Positions 7,602-16,151 of a stretch of DNA of 46,650 bases are shown here, piece by piece. A program made the translations under genes and the position numbers. Every line of letters starts with the position of its first letter. Within the stretch, counting starts at the first letter, position 1. This stretch comes from Haloplasma contractile (GTDB taxonomy: Bacteria; Bacillota_I; Bacilli_A; Haloplasmatales; Haloplasmataceae), in the NCBI GenBank assembly GCA_016841945.1, contig JAENYC010000028.1:1-46650 (forward strand). The letters are read 5' to 3'. A model generated the notes under the pieces. The model searched no databases. It was not told the DNA's origin and saw only the letters and a list, made by a program, of their open reading frames with translations.

Positions 7602-8486
7602 TTACACTGTAACATTTACTGTTGCCACATCTGTTGTTACATCAGCTGCACCGCTTAAACTTAACACACAGTAGTAATAATAATTACCGGCTGTTAAATC
7701 TGTTGGTAGATTAAAGCTTGCAGATGTTTCACCATTTATCGGTGTTCCACCTGTTGTTGTTGCCGATGTATTTTCATACCACTGATAAGTAATTGGATCA
7801 CTGGTATTGCCAGTCGCTACAACCGATAAACTTCCATTGATGCTACCTTCTACAACATCTGTAGTTGCTTGCGGCTCTGTAGTAATAGTGATTAGTGGTG
7901 TAATCTCAGTAAAGTCTGGTTCATAGACAGCAGTAAACCAACCAGTAATCGTAGATAATGTAACACCGGTATCTCCTTCTGTCACTTCAGCTTTCCAAGG
8001 ATGCTTATTTTCACCATCTAGTTTATTTCGTCTAAAGACCGTTCCTTCAATCGTTGGACTACTGAAAGTAATCGAATCACCTTTCGTTGCAAGTGACGTA
8101 GTTGGAACACTAAAGATAACCCGATACAACCAGAAATAACGATACTTTCCATTTGACTTCTTCGCTCTAAAGCCAATTGCGACAGGACTTCCTCCATCTT
8201 CACTACGTGATATCACAACATTGTTACTATCAATTTTACAACCGGTTAAATCTTGAGCAACTTTTGATCCAATGTCATCAATTCCAAGTGACAAAGATCC
8301 ACTTCCAAATTCCTTCACAACCTCTGATGCCCCGTCATCAGCATAAAGAATTGCTTCAATTAACTCAACACTTAACTCAGCCGTCATAGCTTTTGCGAGT
8401 ACTTTTGGGGTTCCATAGGTTTCTATTCCATTTTCATCTTCTGTAATTTGAGCATAATACAGACGATCCAATCCTATTGTTGCCAT
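7602..8486 (-). CDS. Major tail tube protein with C-terminal Ig-like domain
   Basis: 294 residues, ATG 8486 with GGAGG. The first about 190 residues match the phi13-type major tail protein pattern (MATIGLDRLYYAQITEDENG, then GFRAKKSNGKYRYFWLYRV), which forms the tail tube. After a linker, residues about 195-294 form an Ig-like domain recognisable by TYQWYENT and YYYYCVLSLSGAADV, with the central Trp and Cys. Such domains decorate the outside of tail tubes and may bind cell-surface carbohydrate weakly. The gene sits directly upstream of the tail chaperone, as usual. Confidence 0.85.
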   Translation of the reverse strand: MATIGLDRLYYAQITEDENGIETYGTPKVLAKAMTAELSVELIEAILYADDGASEVVKEFGSGSLSLGIDDIGSKVAQDLTGCKIDSNNVVISRSEDGGSPVAIGFRAKKSNGKYRYFWLYRVIFSVPTTSLATKGDSITFSSPTIEGTVFRRNKLDGENKHPWKAEVTEGDTGVTLSTITGWFTAVYEPDFTEITPLITITTEPQATTDVVEGSINGSLSVVATGNTSDPITYQWYENTSATTTGGTPINGETSASFNLPTDLTAGNYYYYCVLSLSGAADVTTDVATVNVTV

Positions 8487-8831
8487 TTATAATTCCTCCA
8501 TTTCGTATTCTTTCATTACATCAATTGCGTAATGATGATATTTTGTATCATTTTCATAGCCGACATATTGACGATCAGTAATCGTGATGTCGGCATCAAA
8601 TAATAATTTTGTTATTTGTTTTTTTACATTTTGATAATTATGTTTTGTAAATAATGAAAGCCTTGCTTCTTCAATAACCGTTTGTGCTTTATTATCAGCA
8701 AACAAACTTAAGTTATCAGATATGGGGGTGATGACGATGTATTCATCTGGTGGACTGTTAGAAAAAACTCCTGTTTCAATAGGAATTTCAAGTGGTGATA
8801 AAAGATTTATGATATCAGCTAATAAACTCAT
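8487..8831 (-). CDS. Tail completion / tail terminator protein
   Basis: 114 residues, ATG 8831, AAGGAG upstream. The size, place between the gp10-like protein and the major tail protein, and the pattern of a YIVITPISDNL strand followed by LFTKHNYQNVKKQITKLL agree with tail terminator proteins (lambda gpU / SPP1 gp17 type) that cap the tail tube at the head-proximal end. No catalytic motif is expected. The start overlaps the previous gene by 4 nt. Confidence 0.65.
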   Translation of the reverse strand: MSLLADIINLLSPLEIPIETGVFSNSPPDEYIVITPISDNLSLFADNKAQTVIEEARLSLFTKHNYQNVKKQITKLLFDADITITDRQYVGYENDTKYHHYAIDVMKEYEMEEL

Positions 8832-9262
8832 AGATTCTCAAGCTCCTTATCTAGTGCTTGAACCATGGTTTCAATACAAGCCTTACGTGTTTTTGATTTT
8901 GTTGGCTTTAACCAAGGTTTAGGCGGTTGTCCTGATTTCCCATATTCCATCACAGCTGCTTTTAAAGCATTTGATACACCATCACTATCTAGTGTAGCGG
9001 CAGCACCCACTCGTAAACGCCAATTATCATTTTTATCAAGTATTGGTTCTGTGATTTCTAATGACTTAAGCAATTCTCCTTTAGATTGTGAGGAATATTT
9101 AGTGTCTTCACCGATTCTAGCTGATAGATTTCTTCTTGCTTGTTCAAGTACTGGTTTGGCCCCAGCCTTAAGTACTTTAGGTGCAATTTCATCAAAACGA
9201 TTATTCAGTCGAGATAATTTTTCTAAGAAGCCATTAGGCATTTTATAAGATACTCTTGCCAC
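8828..9262 (-). CDS. HK97 gp10-like head-tail joining protein
   Basis: 144 residues, GTG start at 9262 with AAAGGGGTGA upstream. The N-terminal LSRLNNRFDEIAPKVLKAGA and the following region with VLEQARRNLS and a late AAVMEYGKSGQPPKPWLKP match the HK97-gp10 family of neck proteins. It is part of the connector between capsid and tail. It overlaps the downstream gene by 4 nt, consistent with one late operon. Confidence 0.8.
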   Translation of the reverse strand: MARVSYKMPNGFLEKLSRLNNRFDEIAPKVLKAGAKPVLEQARRNLSARIGEDTKYSSQSKGELLKSLEITEPILDKNDNWRLRVGAAATLDSDGVSNALKAAVMEYGKSGQPPKPWLKPTKSKTRKACIETMVQALDKELENL

Positions 9263-9266
9263 ATTA

Positions 9267-9602
9267 TCACCCCTTTGAACTCATTATTCGTTCAGCTAAT
9301 ATTTCTACATACATGCCACGCTCCATGATATCTTGTACACTAAGAATGTTGTATTTATCATCATTGCAGATAATCATTAAATCGGTTGTGATATCAATTT
9401 GAAATATTTTCCTAAAACGAAATAATGAAGTGGCACTAGAAAAACTGGCCCGGTTTTTCCAAGCCTCACTTCCATTCCGATCTTCTTTATAGGCGCGTGT
9501 CTTTATTAACAGCTGATTCTCTTGTGTTACAAAACCTTCACTATCTTTTGTCGTGTTGGCTGAGTAGATTTCTATTACAGTTTGCATCTTGCCAAAACTC
9601 AT
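9267..9602 (-). CDS. Head closure / head-tail adaptor protein
   Basis: 111 residues, ATG 9602. The protein is beta-rich with an SFGKMQTVIEIYS start and RAYKEDRNGSEAWKNRASFS, similar to the short head-tail joining family (SPP1 gp16-like) that plugs the portal channel. It overlaps the connector gene upstream by 4 nt. Assigned by family pattern and gene order between connector and gp10-like genes. Confidence 0.7.
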   Translation of the reverse strand: MSFGKMQTVIEIYSANTTKDSEGFVTQENQLLIKTRAYKEDRNGSEAWKNRASFSSATSLFRFRKIFQIDITTDLMIICNDDKYNILSVQDIMERGMYVEILAERIMSSKG

Positions 9603-9910
9603 ATGATCACATCTCTATTTATGCGAAGGAGTGTATTAACCACATTCCAAACTTGTTCACTAGCATCCACTTTATCATTAAAAAAGCCACCGGTACTACC
9701 ATCCCGACTTTCGTAAAAATGGGATGATAGCATGATGATGGCTTGTTCTGTTATTGGATCCATCGGATTATCTTTATAAAAACCATCAAGTTTTTTTTGA
9801 TATCCTTCCGCATAAGCAGTGGCAGCAGTGATAAAGCTCTGTATTAAACTATCATCCTCGTTATGATTGATTATTAAATTTTGTTTTACTTTTGTTAATA
9901 GTGATTCCAT
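9599..9910 (-). CDS. Head-tail connector (gp6-like adaptor)
   Basis: About 103 residues, helical, with SLIQSFITAATAYAEGYQKK and ITEQAIIMLSSHFYESRDG, hallmarks of the gp6 / phage connector family that forms a ring under the portal. Either the GTG at 9913 or the ATG at 9910 could start it; GGGAGG lies at a good distance for both, and I chose the ATG. Confidence 0.78.
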   Translation of the reverse strand: MESLLTKVKQNLIINHNEDDSLIQSFITAATAYAEGYQKKLDGFYKDNPMDPITEQAIIMLSSHFYESRDGSTGGFFNDKVDASEQVWNVVNTLLRINRDVII

Positions 9911-9928
9911 CACCGCTTACCTCCCTTT

Positions 9929-10159
9929 TTATTCAGATGACATTAATCCAGCTGCTTTTAATTTAGCTAACAATGCATTAAAATCAGCAACTAAACCTGC
10001 AACATCTGTTGCAGTACTATCCGCTTGAAAGAGGGCGGGTTTTAATTCACCCTCATTAAACGTTAACTTCCCAACACTTGTAATTTCTAACTGGCCATTA
10101 ATAACCGTTTTCTCTCCACCTTGTTCGGTGTAATTTTTAACATTACTCAATTTAATCAC
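9929..10159 (-). CDS. Small capsid-associated (head fibre-like) protein
   Basis: 76 residues, GTG start at 10159 directly abutting the capsid gene stop (10160). The C-terminal half (ALFQADSTATDVAGLVADFN, then LLAKLKAAGLM) resembles the C-terminal segment of phage head fibre proteins, which decorate capsids. The N-terminus is short and beta-like. The ribosome binding site is weak (GCGTAGG), suggesting coupling to capsid translation. Assignment is tentative. Confidence 0.6.
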   Translation of the reverse strand: MIKLSNVKNYTEQGGEKTVINGQLEITSVGKLTFNEGELKPALFQADSTATDVAGLVADFNALLAKLKAAGLMSSE

Positions 10160-11362
10160 CTACGCTTTTTGTTGATAGACTTTAATTGCTTCAGGAAGAA
10201 TTAATTTCCCATCAACACGTTGTGTTCCTTTAAATCCAACTTGACCAGTTGCAGCATACAATTCATTTAAGCGTTGGAATGAACGACCTTCTCTATCCGC
10301 TACCCAATAGTAGTTTAAATCACCAAAGGCGATTGTTTTAGCACCAGCTGCAATAGTTGGAACATAAGATGATGTTTTAACTGGTCGATTTAATATTGTA
10401 TCAGGTTGTCCAGCTTGAATGGATGGTTGCCATAAATAATGACCGTTTCCATCTTTCAATTTACGGATTGCTTTAATCGTTGCATCATTCATCACAAACA
10501 CGCCATTTTTACGATACGGAGATCTTAAACTATAGAATAAATCCATTAGTTCATCAGCTGTAATTGCAGTTGCAGATGCGGCCGTTACACCGAGTTCTGC
10601 GCCTCCTGTGGCGTTGAATATACCGGTCGGCTTACCAACGCCATCACCAACAAAGAAGGCTTCTTCTTCCTTAGCTCCGATTCTTCTGGCAAATTCTCTT
10701 GCGATATAGGCTTCTAAATTAAATACATTATCATTTAACAACTCTTCTGATACTTTTATCATTGTGGCTAACTTATAAGCACCAATAGAAACTTGAGAGA
10801 AGCCATCATCTGATTCAGGAATTTGTCCTTCTTCATCCACCCATGAAGCAGTCCCTTTAGTGGCTACAACCGGTATCTTACGATCACCACTTGATGTTGT
10901 AATGACTTTAGCTAATTTTCTAAAGATGTTTTCCTCTTGGAGTGCTTCAATCAAGGTTCTCTCAAACTCATCTGGCACAAGATATCCACCTTCAGAATCA
11001 GTCCCAATCTGTAACGCGTTTTGTACATCATAGCTATTCTTATTTCGCATCGTTTTCCAGAATGCTCTGTTGTACTCATTGGATGCTCTTCCCTTTTTAG
11101 AATCATCTAAATCTCTACTAGGATTATTTTTAATTGCGGTATTAATTGGTTTAGATAATTCTAAATCAAGGGAGGCTTGACGTTCTAGACGTTCGATTTC
11201 TTTACCCATGTTTACGACATCTGCTTCCATTCTCTCATAGGTTGCAGTATCTTCAGCTGAAAGTAATCCACTTTCATTTCTTCTACTATCTAGGAAAGCC
11301 TTTGTGCTATCCCATAATTTTGCACGTTTTTCACGTAATTCTAAAATTTTATTCATTTTCAT
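10160..11362 (-). CDS. HK97-fold major capsid protein
   Basis: 400 residues, ATG 11362 with GGAGG. Residues about 1-105 form a charged coiled-coil delta/scaffold domain (MNKILELREKRAKLWDS, ADVVNMGKEIERLERQ), normally removed by the prohead protease. The mature part starts around DSEGGYLVPDEFERTLIEAL and includes the KVSEELLNDNVFNLEAYIA and EEEAFFVGDGVGKPTGIFN segments typical of the family. The protease gene lies immediately upstream. Confidence 0.95.
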   Translation of the reverse strand: MKMNKILELREKRAKLWDSTKAFLDSRRNESGLLSAEDTATYERMEADVVNMGKEIERLERQASLDLELSKPINTAIKNNPSRDLDDSKKGRASNEYNRAFWKTMRNKNSYDVQNALQIGTDSEGGYLVPDEFERTLIEALQEENIFRKLAKVITTSSGDRKIPVVATKGTASWVDEEGQIPESDDGFSQVSIGAYKLATMIKVSEELLNDNVFNLEAYIAREFARRIGAKEEEAFFVGDGVGKPTGIFNATGGAELGVTAASATAITADELMDLFYSLRSPYRKNGVFVMNDATIKAIRKLKDGNGHYLWQPSIQAGQPDTILNRPVKTSSYVPTIAAGAKTIAFGDLNYYWVADREGRSFQRLNELYAATGQVGFKGTQRVDGKLILPEAIKVYQQKA

Positions 11363-11374
11363 TCCTCCAATTTT

Positions 11375-12067
11375 TTATTTAATTAAGTTCAGTCTTTTAT
11401 CTAATTGACTGATCGGGGTACCCGGTTCTTTTTTCTTTGAACCTTTTAATTTGTTTAAAAGTGAATTTGTGACCATCATATTACTAAAGGACACACCCTC
11501 ACTTTCTTCAAAATCGTTGTTACTATCCGAGAACAATACTTTATCCGCAAATTCAAGTTCAACAGCTTTCTTGGCATTGAACCAAGTTTCTGCATCCATA
11601 AAATGCGATAGTTTCGATCTTGAGAGACCTGTTTTTAATTCATAGGCATTTATAATGCTTTCTTTTACTTCACTAAGCATTGCCTTTGCTTTATCCATTT
11701 CTTCAGCACCACCAAATGCGATGGTCATTGGATTATGGATCATTAAAAGTCCAGTTGGAGATATAAGTACTTCTTCACCTGCCATGGCGATAACAGAAGC
11801 TGCACTAGCAGCAATTCCATCAATTTTCACTGTGACTTTTCCTTTGTAGTCCATGAGCATATTGTAAATTTGACTAGCAGCAAATACACAACCTCCTGGA
11901 GAGTTGATCCAAACGGTCACATCTCCTTTTGTTGCATTCAGTTCATTCTGAAATATCTTCGGAGTCACTTCATCTCCATACCAAGTTTCATCTGAGATTT
12001 CTCCATCAAGAAATAAAGTACGACTGTTGTCATCATCATTAACCCAGTTCCAAAACTTGCGTTTCAT
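11375..12067 (-). CDS. ClpP-like prohead maturation protease
   Basis: 230 residues from ATG 12067 (MKRKFWNWVNDD). An in-frame ATG 27 nt upstream exists, but the AAGGAGG site lies between the two. It is a ClpP/crotonase-fold serine protease that trims capsid protein and scaffold. The triad is visible: Ser88 in GIAASAAS, His111 in LLMIHNPM, Asp158 in HFMDAETW. It also has the VWINSPGGCVFAASQIYNML oxyanion-hole region. It is separated from the portal gene by an inserted HNH gene. Confidence 0.93.
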   Translation of the reverse strand: MKRKFWNWVNDDDNSRTLFLDGEISDETWYGDEVTPKIFQNELNATKGDVTVWINSPGGCVFAASQIYNMLMDYKGKVTVKIDGIAASAASVIAMAGEEVLISPTGLLMIHNPMTIAFGGAEEMDKAKAMLSEVKESIINAYELKTGLSRSKLSHFMDAETWFNAKKAVELEFADKVLFSDSNNDFEESEGVSFSNMMVTNSLLNKLKGSKKKEPGTPISQLDKRLNLIK

Positions 12068-12083
12068 ATCTTTCACCTCCTTC

Positions 12084-12749
12084 TTATACTTCATTTAAAA
12101 AAGCATACTCCCCAAATAGCTCTATAGCTTTTTGGTTGTATGCTTTTGCAGCTTCTTTTATTTGTTCTGGGGGAAATCTACCAATTGTATAACGTCTTCC
12201 ATTCAATCCAATTCTTACAACAAGTTTGTTTTTATTTTTGTCATAATGTACACCTTTAAACCCCGTTGTATTATCACTTCTTATACCTTGATTAAAGCAA
12301 TTTTCATGTGTACTACAGAGCCTTAAATTATTACGACAGTTATTCAATCGATTTCTATCAATATGATCTACATACTTTCTCTTAGGCGGTTTTAATAGTA
12401 ACCGATGTAATTTCATTGTTTTCCCTTTATAGTAAGTCGATGGATATCCACTAGAACAAATATGCCAAGTATACCTTTTTACCAGTGGTAAGTCTTCTGT
12501 ATCAAAAACAAATTGTTTACCATTAGCCACAGTACAAATAGTCACATTGCCATAGGATTTAAAAGTATTACACTTACCACAACTTTTTGTATGTCCTCCC
12601 CTTAAATGGCCCTGTTGTACAATCGTTTCTTGCCCACATTCGCATAAACACTTCCACATTTGTTGTCCATTTTTCGCAATATGTGATAGTTCTAAAACCC
12701 TTAGTTTTCCATATATTTCATTGGTTAAATCAAGTCTTATTGCTCTCAC
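12084..12749 (-). CDS. HNH endonuclease with C-terminal AP2-like domain (homing-type)
   Basis: 221 residues. The N-terminus has a Cys-rich segment (WKCLCECGQ and KSCGKC) as in phage HNH intruders; the HNH core is YVDHIDRNRLNNCRNNLRL (about 137-155); the C-terminal part (TTGFKGVHYDKNKNKLVVRI to the end) is AP2-like and probably binds DNA. It sits between portal and protease, normally adjacent, overlapping the portal gene end by 20 nt. The GTG start at 12749 has AAAGGAAG very close, so the start is uncertain. Free-standing HNH genes of this type often spread between phages by homing, which is the likely role here. Confidence 0.85.
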   Translation of the reverse strand: MRAIRLDLTNEIYGKLRVLELSHIAKNGQQMWKCLCECGQETIVQQGHLRGGHTKSCGKCNTFKSYGNVTICTVANGKQFVFDTEDLPLVKRYTWHICSSGYPSTYYKGKTMKLHRLLLKPPKRKYVDHIDRNRLNNCRNNLRLCSTHENCFNQGIRSDNTTGFKGVHYDKNKNKLVVRIGLNGRRYTIGRFPPEQIKEAAKAYNQKAIELFGEYAFLNEV

Positions 12750-13968
12750 CTTCCTTTACATATTTCTCTGTCCATGCACCAGCTTTTGACATATCCACAA
12801 AGTTACCGTTCACCAGGTATTTATTTCCACCGGATTCATCCGGTATGAGATTCATTTCTTCTAATTCTCGGATATCGTTTGCGGACATTACACCGTTTTG
12901 TCGCATGATTTGATAGAATGATGCTCTTGATGCTGAATCACCTCTCAACCTAGCATTCAAGTTAAATTTTACGAGGTATGCTTTCTTCTCACTTTCATTT
13001 AATAATACTTTTTGTATTGATTGCTCGAGCCTTGAAACCCAAGGGATAATCGTGTTATCAACAAAGCTAATTGATTGATGCTCGATATTACTAAATGTTG
13101 CCTTATCAAGGCTTGCAACAAGGTGTGGTGGTACTCTGAATATTCTACAGATTTCCTCAATTTGAAATTTACGAGTTTCTAAGAACTGTGCTTGCTCTGG
13201 TGGAATACCGATGGTTTGATATTTCATTCCTTCTTCTAAAACAGCAACACGATGAGCATTCCCGCTTCCTTGATAAACAGCATTCCAACTTTCACGAATT
13301 TTTGATGGGTCTTTTACAACACCTGGGTGTTCTAAAACTCCTCCTGGATTTGCTCCATTAGCGAAAAACTTGGCTCCATATTCTTCAGTAGCTATTGCCA
13401 TACCGATAGCATTCTTGGCCATCGCAATAGGTGAATAACCAATTAAGCCATCAAATCCAAGACCAGGAATATGTAACACTTCATCATTTCTTAAAGGATA
13501 AAACTCACCATCTTTTTGATAAAGATAATATAGTTCCCCTTTCTTAGTCCTTTCAACTGTCATTTTGTCTGGCATCAGTGGATAGAGTGCGATTATATTA
13601 CCTCTTCCATCACGAATGATTTGTGCATAAGCATTACCCCATAATAAAAGATGACTCATTAATGTTTCTCTAAACACAAAGGAAGTCATCTCAGGATTTG
13701 GTTCACTATGTAGAATACGATAAAGGTTATGATCCATCGCTTTTTCTTTTCCTTTATCTGTATATTTGTAAAGGTGAAGTGGTAAACTGGCGATTGTTTC
13801 AGATATTATTCTCACACAAGCATAAACAGCTGATGTTTGCATAGCTGTTTTTTCATTAACAGTTTTTCCACTACTAGTTGTCCCAAAGAAGAAACTGTAT
13901 GCACTACTCCAAAAGTTTTTAGGACTACCTCTTGTTTTAAACATTCTCGACAGTATTGGTATTTTCAA
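12730..13968 (-). CDS. Phage portal protein (HK97 family)
   Basis: 412 residues, TTG start at 13968 preceded by GAGGAGGTGATA. It forms the dodecameric ring at the packaging vertex. Family features: an ACVRIISETIASLPLHLYKY segment near 55, WGNAYAQIIRDGRGNI, LHIPGLGFDGLIGYSPI and a late ETRKFQIEEICRIFRVPPHL. A terminator-like hairpin lies just upstream (13994-14019), and a plus-strand gene separates it from the terminase, so it probably has a promoter of its own or depends on readthrough. Confidence 0.95.
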   Translation of the reverse strand: MKIPILSRMFKTRGSPKNFWSSAYSFFFGTTSSGKTVNEKTAMQTSAVYACVRIISETIASLPLHLYKYTDKGKEKAMDHNLYRILHSEPNPEMTSFVFRETLMSHLLLWGNAYAQIIRDGRGNIIALYPLMPDKMTVERTKKGELYYLYQKDGEFYPLRNDEVLHIPGLGFDGLIGYSPIAMAKNAIGMAIATEEYGAKFFANGANPGGVLEHPGVVKDPSKIRESWNAVYQGSGNAHRVAVLEEGMKYQTIGIPPEQAQFLETRKFQIEEICRIFRVPPHLVASLDKATFSNIEHQSISFVDNTIIPWVSRLEQSIQKVLLNESEKKAYLVKFNLNARLRGDSASRASFYQIMRQNGVMSANDIRELEEMNLIPDESGGNKYLVNGNFVDMSKAGAWTEKYVKEGESNKT

Positions 13969-13993
13969 TATATCACCTCCTCAAAACGGGGAT

Positions 13994-14019
13994 AAAAAAG
14001 CACCCTTTGTTGGATGCTT
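13994..14019 (-). terminator. Intrinsic terminator-like hairpin just upstream of the portal gene
   Basis: On the minus strand an 8-bp stem (AAGCATCC / GGGTGCTT, one G-T pair) with a 6-nt loop is followed by six T. It would stop transcripts coming from the terminase genes about 26 nt before the portal start. It overlaps a possible 19-codon frame (minus, from 14040) that ends at the portal ribosome binding site. Confidence 0.6.
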
Positions 14020-14286
14020 GAAATTTATTTTAATGCTCATATTTATTTACCTTGAATTTAAAACGATAGATTTATTTTCTTGTAAATGGTTAGTATATAC
14101 CGTAAGTACTGGTAGTCTTTGGATAGACTATTTGTTCAGTTGTTTTGATTGCATTTGTATAAAATCATATACATCTTTAATGAATTCCTATTCTTCTTAG
14201 TTAATGTTCAATCATATCAACTCCTAAAATATTGTTTTATTACATAAAAAATAGTAAAATAAAGTAAAAGAAAGGGGGTGGGTATA
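14020..14286. promoter_or_regulatory. Non-coding region between portal and the plus-strand orphan gene, with a promoter
   Basis: AT-rich. A candidate plus promoter has TTGTTT at 14232-14237, a 17-nt spacer and TAAAAT at 14255-14260, 27 nt before ATG 14287. On the minus strand only very short frames with decent ribosome sites are seen (a 4-codon frame near 14205). Nothing else recognised. Confidence 0.5.
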
Positions 14287-14574
14287 ATGAATAAATTAAA
14301 AAGGTTTCAATTTCGTTTTTTGCATAATCGTACTATGCATGATCCAAAATACGACTCCTTAATTCTTGAATTAAACGGGGGATTAATTATAGGTCGACTA
14401 GACAAAGCTTACCCATTTAACCATAATGATGATGTTATAAAATTCTCAGAAGCAATTTCTTTTGACCATAATAATCAGCCTGTTATTAAAAAACCATGCT
14501 CTATACAAGTTGATTCAATAACTAATTTTCAACAAACTAAGTGGGCCGATGAATTATCTAAATATTCATTATGA
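14287..14574 (+). CDS. Small orphan protein on the opposite strand between terminase and portal
   Basis: 95 residues, ATG 14287, with AAAGGGGG 8-15 nt upstream and its own promoter. I do not recognise it. The sequence is basic at the N-terminus (MNKLKRFQFRFLHNRTMH) and then mixed, with LILELNGGLIIGRLDKAYPF and a C-terminal NFQQTKWADELSKYSL. It has no membrane segment or Cys pair. Being alone, oppositely oriented, with its own promoter inside a late operon, and next to a minus-strand terminator, it fits a moron: a gene expressed from the prophage for the benefit of host or lysogen. The function is unknown. Confidence 0.65.
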   Translation: MNKLKRFQFRFLHNRTMHDPKYDSLILELNGGLIIGRLDKAYPFNHNDDVIKFSEAISFDHNNQPVIKKPCSIQVDSITNFQQTKWADELSKYSL

Positions 14575-14597
14575 TAGTTAGTTTTATATTTTAATTT

Positions 14598-16151
14598 TTA
14601 CAAAACCAAAATACCCCTACCGTCATAAACACTTTCTTTTTTATCTTTCCTAATCGCTCTATCTAAAGCCATAATAAGAGCAACAGCACCGTCTATTTTT
14701 TCGGTGCTTTTTTGTTTATCAGGTTTTATATTACCAGCTGGATCGTATTTTACATATATGTTATCCATCATCCATCTAAGTACCGGATTTCCACCATGAG
14801 CTATTTTCTGTTCAAGCGTTAGTTTCATTAATTCTTTGGATGGTGGCGACATATGTTTGAAATTCTGTCCAAATTCAACTACTGTAAATCCCATACCATC
14901 TAAGTTTTGAACCATTTGAACTGCTCCCCACTTATCAAATGCAATTTCTTTTATATGATAAATCTTTCCTAACTCTTCTATAAAAGCTTCTATAAAACCA
15001 TAATGCACAACATTCCCTTCAGTTGTTTTAATATAACCTTGCTTCTCCCAAATATCATATGGTACATGATCTCTTCGAACTCTTAATTTTAAGTTTTCTT
15101 CAGGGATCCAAAAGTAAGGAAGTACGATGTATTTCTCATCACTATTTCTTGGTGGGAACACGAGGACAAATGCGGTAATATCTGTTGTACTTGAAAGGTC
15201 TAATCCAGCATAACATTCTCGACCTTTTAGAAACTCGATATCAACTTTATCATCACAAAGATCCCACTTATCCATTTGCATCCAACGTGTGGATTGTTTT
15301 ACCCATTGGTTTAATCTTAGTTGTCTAAAGATATTTTCTTCTGCCGGGTTATCCTTTGCACTTAAATATGCATTTCTAACCTTTTCTATATCAATGGTAT
15401 GACCAAGTGATGGGTTAGCCTTATACCAGTTCTTTTCTTTACTCCAATCATCATTATCATCTATTCCATAAATAACTGGATAGAAGGTATGATCAATTTT
15501 TCTTCCTTCTAATATATCAGTAGCTTTCTGATGCACTTCATAACAAATAGAATTTCTATCCGTTCCGGCTGTTGTGATGAGAAAAAATAAAGGTTGTCTT
15601 CTCGCGTCCCCTGAACCTTTCGTCATTACATCATATAACTCTCTATTCGGTTGCGCATGTAGTTCATCAAAGACTACTGCATGAACGTTAAGACCATGCT
15701 TTGTATAAGCTTCAGCTGATAACACTTGATAAAAACTATTTGTAGGTTTATATACTAATCGTTTTACTGACATGATTGGTTTAAATCTTTTCTTTAACGC
15801 AGGAGACTGATCAATCATATCCACCGCAACGTCAAATACAATGGATGCTTGTTGTCTATCTGAAGCACAACCATAAACTTCAGCACCCCATTCATTATCT
15901 GCACATGTCATTAAAAGTGCTACCGCTGCTGCTAGTTCACTTTTCCCATTTTTCTTTGGGACTTCAATATAGGCGGTATTGTACTGGCGATACCCATTTT
16001 CTTTTACCGTCCCAAATATATCTCTAATGATTTGTTCCTGCCAAGGTAAAAGGTCAAAGGGAACTCCTCGCCATTGACCTTTTGTATGTTTCAAATAATT
16101 TATAAAATTAATTGCATGGGCAGCTTTCTTTTCATCAAACACTCTTACCAC
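14598..16151 (-). CDS. Terminase large subunit
   Basis: 517 residues, GTG start at 16151 overlapping the small subunit gene by 17 nt. It is the DNA-packaging ATPase and nuclease. N-terminal ATPase: Walker A-like PKKNGKSELAAAVALL (about 65-80), Walker B VVFDELHAQ, coupling segment FFLITTAGTDRNS. C-terminal RNase H-like nuclease: CYAGLDLSSTTDITAFVLVF with its first Asp, and AFDKWGAVQMVQNLDGMGF later. It matches the Terminase_1 / HK97-like family in length. Confidence 0.95.
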   Translation of the reverse strand: MVRVFDEKKAAHAINFINYLKHTKGQWRGVPFDLLPWQEQIIRDIFGTVKENGYRQYNTAYIEVPKKNGKSELAAAVALLMTCADNEWGAEVYGCASDRQQASIVFDVAVDMIDQSPALKKRFKPIMSVKRLVYKPTNSFYQVLSAEAYTKHGLNVHAVVFDELHAQPNRELYDVMTKGSGDARRQPLFFLITTAGTDRNSICYEVHQKATDILEGRKIDHTFYPVIYGIDDNDDWSKEKNWYKANPSLGHTIDIEKVRNAYLSAKDNPAEENIFRQLRLNQWVKQSTRWMQMDKWDLCDDKVDIEFLKGRECYAGLDLSSTTDITAFVLVFPPRNSDEKYIVLPYFWIPEENLKLRVRRDHVPYDIWEKQGYIKTTEGNVVHYGFIEAFIEELGKIYHIKEIAFDKWGAVQMVQNLDGMGFTVVEFGQNFKHMSPPSKELMKLTLEQKIAHGGNPVLRWMMDNIYVKYDPAGNIKPDKQKSTEKIDGAVALIMALDRAIRKDKKESVYDGRGILVL

